From positions 1 through 5,177 of the forward strand of contig JAYUYT010000078.1 of the NCBI GenBank assembly GCA_043752345.1: DNA of 5,177 nucleotides, read 5' to 3'. Below are positions 1 to 5,152 of this stretch, piece by piece. Within the stretch, counting starts at the first letter, position 1, and each line of letters starts with the position of its first letter. Below the pieces are notes generated by a model. The model was not told the origin of the DNA and searched no databases. It saw only the letters and a program-made list of their open reading frames with translations. The stretch is from VFJL01 sp043752345 (GTDB lineage: Bacteria > Pseudomonadota > Gammaproteobacteria > Burkholderiales > Nitrosomonadaceae). Both the position numbers and the translations under genes were made by a program.

Positions 1-640
1 ATGTTCGATTTTATTGGCACGCAGTTGGCCGAGTGCGACCGGGAGATCGAGCAACAGTTGCAAAGCCTGCAAGCTCATGACGGTGAACCGGCGAGGGGCG
101 AGGGGCAAGAAGCGTGGCCGTGCCCGCAGTTTGATCTGCGCACGCAGCTGTTCGGGATGTGCGGGGTAGACCTCACGCGCATCGACGGCATCGACGTGAC
201 CACCGCATTGGCGGTGATCTCCGAGACTGGAGCGGACCTGTCACGCTTTGCCACAGTCGGGCACTTCACGAGCTGGCTGGGTCTGTGCCCGGGCACCAAG
301 ATTACCGGCGGCAAGGTGATGAGCGGCAAAACCAAGCGCGTGGCCAACCGTGCGGTCCAGGCTTTGAGATTGGCCGCAGCGGCACTGCGCAGCAGCCAGT
401 TGGCGCTGGGCGCGTACTTCCGCAGAATGTGCGCGCGGCATGGACAAGCCCAAGGCAGTGACCGCAGCTGCGCACAAACTGGCGCGGCTGATCTACACAA
501 TGCTTACCAAGGGCAAGGAATACACCGATCAAGGTCAGGACTACTTTGAGGAGCGCTACCGCGAGCGAGTGCTGCGGCATCTGGCCCAGCGCGCCGAAAA
601 GATTGGAATGAAACTCGTCGCATCAGAACAGGCCGTCTAA
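1..640 (+). pseudogene. IS110-family transposase, C-terminal half, frameshifted
   Basis: This is the 3' half of an IS110-family transposase, the DEDD/serine recombinase-like enzyme that moves IS110 elements using an element-encoded bridge RNA. The N-terminal RuvC-like domain lies upstream of the window, so the ATG at position 1 is probably an internal Met. A coiled, charged segment comes first, then the transposase_20 (IS116/IS110/IS902) domain at about nt 157-420, recognised by RIDGIDVTTALAVISETG, the WLGLCPGTKITGGK stretch and the Ser-containing KVMSGKTKR segment. The frame then breaks. Frame 1 carries the family sequence up to about MCAR (nt 427-438), and the tail (MDKPKAVTAAAHKLARL through EERYRERVLRHL) continues in frame 2 from nt 440 to the TAA at 638-640. 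The simplest explanation is one extra base in the GC-rich run at about 430-439. Family identity is confident. Inactivity is inferred from the frameshift, unless it is a sequencing error. Confidence 0.88.
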
Positions 641-644
641 TAAA

Positions 645-662
645 CTCATGAGAAATCATGAG
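645..662 (+). repeat. Perfect 7-bp inverted repeat with GAAA loop after the transposase stop
   Basis: CTCATGA (645-651) and TCATGAG (656-662) are exact reverse complements separated by GAAA. The same bases also form an 8-nt direct repeat (TCATGAGA at 646-653 and 656-663). It starts 5 nt after the transposase TAA, and a run of five T follows at 672-676. The T-run is about 10 nt from the stem and the stem is A/T-rich, so this is a weak terminator at best. It may instead belong to the IS110 right end. Confidence 0.55.
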
Positions 663-812
663 ATTAGCAGGTTTTTCTTAAGAGGCCGGCGCCTGAGCAA
701 CGCCTCGACCCAGGTGAACGCTGGCTGCGCGCAATGATGGCGAGGACGCATGGTCATTCCCTTCGCTACGAGTCTGACACCGCAGACCACCTGCAAAGCC
801 CCGTCCCATAGG

Positions 813-1026
813 GTTGCGGCAAAATCTGGCGCTTGCTGCGTTCCTCGTAGCTGGCTACGACCTGCGTCGCGCGCCTTGCGCAGCGCCGGAGCGTAGGCCT
901 TCGAAACGTGGCCAGCGCAGACGAACACAGGCTCGCGTTTGGCAACAATGGCGCTGCTATAGTTCGCTTCACTGCGCTGCTACGCTGGCGCAACGTTACG
1001 CGAGCCATCCCGATTTTGCCAGCAAC
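813..1026. repeat. Imperfectly palindromic 214-bp repeat element (MITE/REP-like candidate)
   Basis: The left arm GTTGCGGCAAAATC (813-826) matches the reverse complement of the right arm GATTTTGCCAGCAAC (1012-1026) with a single bulged base. Inside are a perfect hairpin TCGTAGC/GCTACGA (845-851 and 854-860), enclosed by GCTGCG (835-840) pairing with CGCAGC (879-884). There is also a 9-nt direct repeat GCGCTGCTA (951-959 and 974-982), and a diverged copy of the left inner segment (GGCAAAATCTGGCGCTTGCT at 818-837) at 941-958 (GGCAACAATGGCGCTGCT). This architecture fits a small non-autonomous element or a decayed repeat rather than a gene. No target duplication was identified, so the boundaries are provisional. 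Confidence 0.4.
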
Positions 1027-1165
1027 GCGCTCCACGGAGAACTTATTCAGTGGTTCCCTAATAGATATCCAGAAAGGATTCGAAACAGGTAATATATCCG
1101 CAGCGGCACATGCCTGTCCCAGTTAATTCCATAGACTGGTTTTCTTTATATGAAGGAGAGTAAAC

Positions 1166-1588
1166 ATGTTTACAAGATTATTAAGAAATCCTGTTTTTCT
1201 GGCGCTTCTGACAGCCTTACTTCTGACTGGATGCCAAGGTGCTGCTTCCCACAGGGCGGCGGTTCAAGATGGCTCTACCGACCGAATGACCGTCGGTAAG
1301 GTGCAAAGGGAGATACGCGTTGGCATGAGCGGTGCTGAAGTTGCTCAGGTGCTTGGTTCACCCAATATTGTGTCAACTGATGAGCAACGCAGAGAAGTTT
1401 GGATTTACGACAAAATCGCAACTGACCGCGCCCAATCATCCAGCAGTGGTGGTGTTAGCATCCTGATCCTCGGTGCTGTTTCTTCAGCAGCGGCGTCTTC
1501 TACCAGTCAACGCACCCTTACCGTGATCATCAAGTTCGATAATGAGGGGAAAGTACGGGATTTTGCTTACCATACAACCAGATTCTAA
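1166..1588 (+). CDS. BamE/SmpA-OmlA-like outer membrane lipoprotein
   Basis: A 140-residue predicted lipoprotein. A type II signal peptide (basic n-region with Arg4 and Arg7, hydrophobic core, lipobox LLTGC) places the lipidated Cys at residue 23. Gln at +2 argues for outer-membrane sorting. The mature part resembles the SmpA/OmlA (BamE) fold: IRVGMSGAEVAQVLGSPN (50-67) with REVWIYDK (76-83), then a C-terminal LTVIIKFDNEGKVRDF strand pair (118-133). A Ser/Gly/Ala-rich hydrophobic insert (about 91-114) sits between them and is unusual for a BamE core. True BamE is a BAM-complex subunit, but this gene's context differs and the insert suggests a BamE-like relative rather than BamE itself. The start is well supported: AAGGAG at 1153-1158, 7 nt before the ATG. 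First gene of a three-lipoprotein operon; no convincing promoter was found in the preceding 100 bp. Confidence 0.85.
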   Translation: MFTRLLRNPVFLALLTALLLTGCQGAASHRAAVQDGSTDRMTVGKVQREIRVGMSGAEVAQVLGSPNIVSTDEQRREVWIYDKIATDRAQSSSSGGVSILILGAVSSAAASSTSQRTLTVIIKFDNEGKVRDFAYHTTRF

Positions 1589-1589
1589 G

Positions 1590-2138
1590 GTGAGGAAGCT
1601 AGCAACAGTACTGATTGCGCTCCTGCTCGCTGGCTGCGTAACTGTGCAGCCAGACATCTTTGTCGTCACCTCAGAGCTCCAGCAAAAACGACAGATCGAA
1701 ACGCGACGCTATGAAGGTATCAATGAGGTTGACTTGATTACTGCATGTGCAAACGTGCTCCAGGATCTCGGGTTCAATCTTGAAAACTCGGAAACCAGGC
1801 TTGGCGTCATCACAGCAAGTAAAGAACGAGACGCTACTCACGGGGGCGAAATTGCAGGAGTGATCGTTGTTGGTATCCTCACTACCCTGGTTGGCGCACC
1901 AGTAATAATGCCTACAAACAGAGACCAGACCATTCGTGTTGCGCTTGTTGTCCGGCCAGTCATTGACAGCAACGGCAACGCAATGGCGGATAATCACTTT
2001 GTACGGGTTACTTTTCAGCGCCTCGTGCGGCGCACTGACAATACCGTCTTTGGTGAAACTCTCAATGATCCCAAGCTCTACCAGGATTTTTTTGAGAAAG
2101 TTTCAAAATCTGTTTTTCTTGAGGCTCAGAAAATATGA
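1590..2138 (+). CDS. Hypothetical lipoprotein, paralogue of the next gene
   Basis: A 182-residue predicted lipoprotein of unknown function. I place the start at GTG 1590, one base after the upstream stop, because this gives a textbook lipoprotein signal (VRKLATVLIALLLAGC, lipidated Cys16, Val at +2). The in-frame ATG at 1542 would overlap the BamE-like gene and add 16 atypical residues, though it remains possible. No Shine-Dalgarno sits well before the GTG, so translational coupling to the upstream stop is likely. Features of the mature protein are the LQDLGF motif (57-62), LGVITASK (71-78), a 20-residue hydrophobic Gly/Val/Ile stretch (88-107) flanked by charges, IRVALVVRP (115-123), and DPKLYQDFF (160-168) near the C-terminus. 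The same motif order, without the hydrophobic insert, occurs in the following gene, so the two are tandem paralogues. No domain name can be given with confidence. Confidence 0.8.
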   Translation: MRKLATVLIALLLAGCVTVQPDIFVVTSELQQKRQIETRRYEGINEVDLITACANVLQDLGFNLENSETRLGVITASKERDATHGGEIAGVIVVGILTTLVGAPVIMPTNRDQTIRVALVVRPVIDSNGNAMADNHFVRVTFQRLVRRTDNTVFGETLNDPKLYQDFFEKVSKSVFLEAQKI

Positions 2139-2554
2139 AGCTTTTGTTTCCAGCACTTCTGCTATGCGCTTCGCTGCTAAGCGGATGCGCCACTACCAAC
2201 CAGCGCATACTTGATCTGGGTGATGAAACCCAACTGCAGAAGCGGAGCTATCAGTCGCGCATATTCGAAACGGCGGATAAAGAAAAGGTGCTCAGGGCAA
2301 TAATTTCAACCCTGCAAGACCTTGGTTTTGTAATCGACCGTGCGGATTTAATGCTCGGAAGCATAAGTGCGACGAAACAGGACCGGAATCAAATTAGAAT
2401 AACGGTTTCAGTTAGACAAAAGGGAAATGACCGCATGTTGGTACGAGCGAACGCCCAATTCAACATAAGCCCAATCGAAGACCCAAAGCATTACCAAGAC
2501 TTTTTTGCTTCGCTCGAGAAATCATTATTTCTTACTGCTCATGCGGGCGAGTAA
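2135..2554 (+). CDS. Hypothetical lipoprotein with LQDLGF/YQDFF motifs
   Basis: A 139-residue predicted lipoprotein of unknown function. The signal peptide ends in lipobox LLSGC (Cys18, Ala at +2, consistent with the outer membrane). The start ATG overlaps the previous stop as ATGA, with GAGG at 2121-2124 about 10 nt upstream, indicating translational coupling. Motifs are FETADKEKVLRAIISTLQDLGF (44-65), LGSISATK (74-81), IRITVSVR (87-94) and DPKHYQDFFASLEKSLFL (116-133). These align in order with the previous gene, which has an added hydrophobic insert. The pattern suggests a compact alpha/beta domain: a helix ending in LQDLGF, several strands, then a C-terminal amphipathic helix. Last gene of the three-lipoprotein set. 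The 127 bp that follow hold only weak inverted repeats (for example GGGTA 2555-2559 with TACCC 2589-2593) and no clear terminator. Confidence 0.85.
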   Translation: MKLLFPALLLCASLLSGCATTNQRILDLGDETQLQKRSYQSRIFETADKEKVLRAIISTLQDLGFVIDRADLMLGSISATKQDRNQIRITVSVRQKGNDRMLVRANAQFNISPIEDPKHYQDFFASLEKSLFLTAHAGE

Positions 2555-2681
2555 GGGTACTTTGTCCAGCATAAACCCTGATCTATGTTACCCAAGCGAA
2601 GCTTGTAATAGGCTCGCGTGTTACCAGCCTAGCACTTGCCGATCACAGATAGGCGCCTAGGAAATCTCCCCCACCGAATCC

Positions 2682-3323
2682 ATGTACCATATCGCCGTTT
2701 TTGCTCTCGCCGTTGCATGCGTCACCCCGCTCGCGTGGGCGTTCGACGTGAAGAGTCCCGGGCCGGATTGGACTGAGGCCAACCGCACTGCTGAGCTGGT
2801 CATCTTCACCAAAGACGTGACGGAGGGCCGCAGGATCATGGCAGTCGCCGAAGTGGATGCGCCGCCGGAAATTGTCTTCAATGTCGTCAGTGACTTCGAC
2901 AACTACCGGGATTTCATGCCCTATGTGGAAGAATCGCGGGTACTCAGCCGCAAGAGTGACAGCGAACTCCTGTCGTACCAGCGCATCGCGCCGCCTTTCG
3001 TAAGCGAGCGCGACTACCCGCTTAAATTCACGCTGACGCGCGGTACGCCCATGAACGGTGGTGTGTTCAAGACCGAGTGGAGCGTAAGCCCCAAAACCCT
3101 GCCCAAGGTCAAAGGCATCGTGCGCATCACGCTTAATGACGGCTCCTGGCTGATGGAGCCGCTTGACGGCGGCAAGCGCACGCGTCTTACCTACACGTTG
3201 CTCACCCACCCCGGCGGTCTGATTCCAAATTTTGTCGCGAACCTGTCGAACACGGTTGCAATCCCAAAACTGTTCGAGGCCGTGAAAAAACGCACAGCCG
3301 AGAAGAAGGGTGCGGCGAAGTAG
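2682..3323 (+). CDS. Exported START-domain / SRPBCC-superfamily protein
   Basis: A 213-residue protein with a cleavable Sec signal (hydrophobic residues 3-18, AWA|F cleavage after residue 20) and no lipobox Cys at the site, so probably periplasmic. The mature part resembles the START/polyketide cyclase-dehydrase (SRPBCC) superfamily, whose helix-grip fold binds lipids or other hydrophobic ligands. Visible hallmarks are EVDAPPEIVFNVVSDFDNYRDFMPYV (about 57-82), SYQRIAPPFVSERDYPLKF (98-116), the acidic-basic strand region GGKRTRLTYTLLTHPGG (163-179), and the long C-terminal helix (about 186-205) that closes the pocket in this fold. The ligand is unknown. The ATG is the first possible start, because an in-frame TAG lies at 2658-2660. 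No good ribosome binding site precedes it; the nearest AGG is about 20 nt away. It lies 47 bp upstream of the DCC-family gene, probably in one transcript. Confidence 0.85.
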   Translation: MYHIAVFALAVACVTPLAWAFDVKSPGPDWTEANRTAELVIFTKDVTEGRRIMAVAEVDAPPEIVFNVVSDFDNYRDFMPYVEESRVLSRKSDSELLSYQRIAPPFVSERDYPLKFTLTRGTPMNGGVFKTEWSVSPKTLPKVKGIVRITLNDGSWLMEPLDGGKRTRLTYTLLTHPGGLIPNFVANLSNTVAIPKLFEAVKKRTAEKKGAAK

Positions 3324-3370
3324 CACTCTGGCAATTCGCCTGACATCAAATAACAGGCACGGGTCAAAAC

Positions 3371-3739
3371 ATGTCCAGCAAGGTCTATTACAACAGCGCT
3401 TGCCCCGTCTGCAATGCGGGTATCAAGGATCAGCGCCAGCGCATGGAAGCCTGTGGCGTCAAAGATATCGAGTGGGTCGATGTGCACGCTCACCCGGAAG
3501 CAGTAGCGGAAGTGGGTGCTTCGTTAGAACAAGTGCGGGAACGGTTGCACGTCAAAGACCCGGATGGGCGGATCAATGTGGGCGCCGATGCATTCGCCTA
3601 CCTGTGGTCACAAACGCGCGGTCAGCACTGGCTCGCAAAGCTGCTGCAGTTGCCAGTGCTCAAGCAGCTTGTACAGTCGGCGTACAATCTCTTCGCCCGC
3701 CTGCTATATCGCTGGAACCGCGCCAAGAAGCACTGGTAA
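3371..3739 (+). CDS. DCC-family (DUF393) thiol-disulfide oxidoreductase-like protein
   Basis: A 122-residue protein of the DCC1-like thiol-disulfide oxidoreductase family (DUF393). The N-terminal VYYNSACPVCNAGI segment carries a CxxC pair (Cys11, Cys14) at the end of the first strand, as in thioredoxin-like redox proteins. The family's later signature, a histidine-containing loop followed by LHVKDPDGRINVGADAFAYLW (59-79), is also present, and an amphipathic basic helix ends the protein. There is no signal peptide, so it is predicted to be cytoplasmic. The Asp that gives the DCC motif its name is Asn8 here. The substrate is not known for this family. The start is chosen because it puts the beta strand directly before CxxC; only a weak purine stretch (CGGG) lies upstream. 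Downstream of the START-protein gene with the same orientation, but a redox partnership between them is speculation. Confidence 0.87.
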   Translation: MSSKVYYNSACPVCNAGIKDQRQRMEACGVKDIEWVDVHAHPEAVAEVGASLEQVRERLHVKDPDGRINVGADAFAYLWSQTRGQHWLAKLLQLPVLKQLVQSAYNLFARLLYRWNRAKKHW

Positions 3740-3740
3740 T

Positions 3741-3899
3741 GTCGCTGCCGACAGGTAACCCACCAAGCCATGTGCACGTGAACATAGACATCGTGCCCAC
3801 TTTATTCCAGCTCCAGTTCGAAAGTGAAACGAGGCGATGACGAACGAACGCCGCAGACAGTACCTCCCCCAAGGGGACTTCCTTCGGGGCGAATAGTAC
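3741..3899 (+). ncRNA. Candidate structured RNA of serial hairpins
   Basis: This gap between two convergent genes contains five possible stems in series: GTCG/CGAC (3741-3744 with 3749-3752), GCACG/CGTGC (3774-3778 with 3792-3796), CACTTT/AAAGTG (3798-3803 with 3821-3826), GGCG/CGCC (3833-3836 with 3849-3852), and CCCCAAGG (3867-3874) pairing with CCTT-GGGG (3881-3889, one bulged C). The last is flanked by GTAC at 3860-3863 and 3896-3899. The two longest stems are the persuasive ones; the 4-bp stems could occur by chance. No T-run follows, so it is not an ordinary terminator. The strand is assumed from readthrough of the upstream gene. A HEARO/IS605-associated omega-RNA remnant is one hypothesis, and an unrelated repeat is another. 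Confidence 0.3.
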
Positions 3900-3954
3900 G
3901 GCCAGGCGCGAGTGAGGATATCAACGAAGTGTCACTGATGAAATGGAATTGGAA

Positions 3955-4986
3955 TTAAATCATTTTCCAGCCAACGCTTTCCCCCGCCCGCAACGGAATC
4001 AACGCCTCTCCGGCAAACTCCAGTTGTGCCGGAACATTCCAACTTTGCTTCACCAGCGTAATGGTGTCCTGGTTACGCGGCAGCTGGTAGAAATCCGCGC
4101 CATGGAAACTGGCAAAGGCCTCCAGTTTGTCCAGCGCACCGGCCTGCTCAAAGGCTTCCACATACAATTCAATGGCGGCGTGCGCGCTGTAGATGCCGGC
4201 GCAACCGCAGGCAGCTTCTTTGCTAGCCTTCGAATGCGGCGCACTATCAGTGCCGAGGAAAAATTTCGGGTTGCCGCTAATGGCGGCTTCGACCAGCGCG
4301 CGCCGGTGATTTTCACGCTTGAGCACCGGCAGGCAGTAATGGTGCGGACGGATACCGCCTTGGAACAGCGCATTGCGATTGAGCAACAGGTGATGGGCGG
4401 TAATGGTGGCAGCGATATTGCCCGCTGCACCCGCAACAAACTCCACTGCCTCTCGGGTGGTGATGTGTTCGAACACCACCCGCAATTGCGGGAAACGCTG
4501 AGTAATGGGAACCAGCACCTGCTCGATGAAAACCTTTTCGCGATCGAATACGTCCACTGCGGGATCAGTTGCCTCGCCATGCACCAGCAGCGGCATGCCC
4601 GCCTGCTGCATCGCTTCGAGCGTGGCGTAACAGCGGGCTATGCCGGTGACGCCCGAGTCGGAATTGGTGGTGGCGCCAGCCGGATAATATTTCACGCCAT
4701 GGATCGCACCGCTTGCCTTGGCTGCGATGATTTCTGCAGGCACGGTATGGTCGGTCAGGTACAGCGTCATCAGCGGTTCGAAGCGCATTCCCTGCGGCAG
4801 CGCGGCGAGGATGCGCTCGCGATACGCCAGCGCCATGGCGGTTGTCACCACCGGTGGCTTGAGGTTGGGCATGACGATGGCACGGGCAAAACGCTGCGCA
4901 GTATGCGGCAATACTGCCTGCATTTGCGCGCCATCGCGCAGGTGCAGGTGCCAGTCGTCGGGGCGGGTAAGAGTTAGCGTCGTCAA
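3955..4986 (-). CDS. pyrC: Dihydroorotase PyrC
   Basis: Dihydroorotase catalyses the reversible cyclisation of N-carbamoyl-L-aspartate to dihydroorotate, the third step of de novo pyrimidine synthesis, in the cytoplasm. At 343 residues it is close to E. coli PyrC (348), and its catalytic residues match E. coli positions with a constant offset of 3: metal ligands His13 and His15 in the WHLHLRDG motif, the carboxylated Lys99 in GVKYYPAGATTN, His136 in LLVHGEAT, His174 in VFEHITT, and Asp247 in FLGTDSAPH. Substrate ligands Arg17, Asn41 and His251 are also present. This is the binuclear-metal PyrC class, apparently intact. The start appears to be TTG (complement of 4984-4986), because no ATG or GTG is in frame nearby and MTTLTLTRPDDWHLHL is the usual N-terminus. 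No strong ribosome binding site precedes it. It is convergent with the DCC gene and apparently monocistronic within the window. Confidence 0.97.
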   Translation of the reverse strand: MTTLTLTRPDDWHLHLRDGAQMQAVLPHTAQRFARAIVMPNLKPPVVTTAMALAYRERILAALPQGMRFEPLMTLYLTDHTVPAEIIAAKASGAIHGVKYYPAGATTNSDSGVTGIARCYATLEAMQQAGMPLLVHGEATDPAVDVFDREKVFIEQVLVPITQRFPQLRVVFEHITTREAVEFVAGAAGNIAATITAHHLLLNRNALFQGGIRPHHYCLPVLKRENHRRALVEAAISGNPKFFLGTDSAPHSKASKEAACGCAGIYSAHAAIELYVEAFEQAGALDKLEAFASFHGADFYQLPRNQDTITLVKQSWNVPAQLEFAGEALIPLRAGESVGWKMI

Positions 4987-5016
4987 GATCAGGGGTGTCG
5001 TAATCGTTCGCGATTC

Positions 5017-5152
5017 CAGATTGTACCCCAGCCGCCTGTCTGACTATAGACTCGGAATGGGATACACCTGACGGATTGCAATTTATCCATTTGACCGGGC
5101 AATGCAAAAAATACCATGCGATTCCTCGATTAATTTGGCAGAATGTACCCCA
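5017..5152. repeat. Two near-identical 14-nt motifs upstream of pyrC
   Basis: CAGATTGTACCCCA (5017-5030) and CAGAATGTACCCCA (5139-5152) match at 13 of 14 positions in the same orientation, 122 nt apart. On the minus strand both read TGGGGTACAWTCTG, so each contains a TACAAT- or TACATT-like -10. They may be two promoters with similar context, a paired protein-binding site, or chance. Confidence 0.3.
5020..5025 (-). promoter_or_regulatory. Candidate -10 box (TACAAT) for pyrC
   Basis: On the minus strand TACAAT differs from the sigma-70 consensus TATAAT at one position and lies about 33 nt before the TTG start, which would give a short leader. No good -35 hexamer is present at 16-18 nt, so any promoter would be weak or activator dependent. 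It sits inside one copy of a 14-nt repeated motif. Confidence 0.35.

Larger units (their letters stand above)
641..1165. other. Gene-free remnant downstream of the IS110 transposase
   Basis: No credible protein gene was found in this 525-bp stretch. Several open frames of about 70-90 codons exist on both strands, but they overlap one another, lack good ribosome binding sites and cover palindromic repeat sequence. The stretch begins with a perfect hairpin at the transposase stop. It then contains a CTTAAG palindrome (677-682) and a GGCGCC palindrome (688-693), the inverted-repeat block at 813-1026, and finally the leader of the lipoprotein operon. The right end of the IS110 element probably lies somewhere here, but it cannot be placed without the left end. 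The segment around 1045-1062 (TTCAGTGGTTCCCTAA) resembles terminal sequences of some IS5-like elements from memory; no partner end is visible. Confidence 0.5.

Noticed and set aside
656..1035. Two overlapping minus-strand frames of about 90 codons
   Set aside because: They overlap each other in different frames, lie over palindromic repeat sequence and have no recognisable domain or good ribosome binding site.
814..1126. Plus-strand frames 814-1092 and 908-1126
   Set aside because: Basic, Arg/Ala-rich translations of repeat sequence without family resemblance.
1123..1151. Promoter TTAATT-17-TTATAT before the BamE-like gene
   Set aside because: Only about 3 of 6 matches in each hexamer, and transcription would start at the ribosome binding site itself.
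2555..2681. Intrinsic terminator for the lipoprotein operon
   Set aside because: Only 4-5 bp stems and a TAGGCGCCTA palindrome (2650-2659), none followed by a T-run.
2643..3326. 227-codon minus-strand frame
   Set aside because: Antisense shadow of the START-domain gene, which has a signal peptide and family motifs.
3310..3840. 176-codon plus-strand frame spanning the DCC gene
   Set aside because: Out-of-frame shadow of the DCC gene; only its last 33 codons are unexplained and are treated as a separate small frame.
3943..4977. 344-codon open frame on the plus strand
   Set aside because: Exactly antisense to pyrC, whose catalytic residues are all intact. The open frame follows from pyrC codon bias, and the translated sequence has no recognisable family features.
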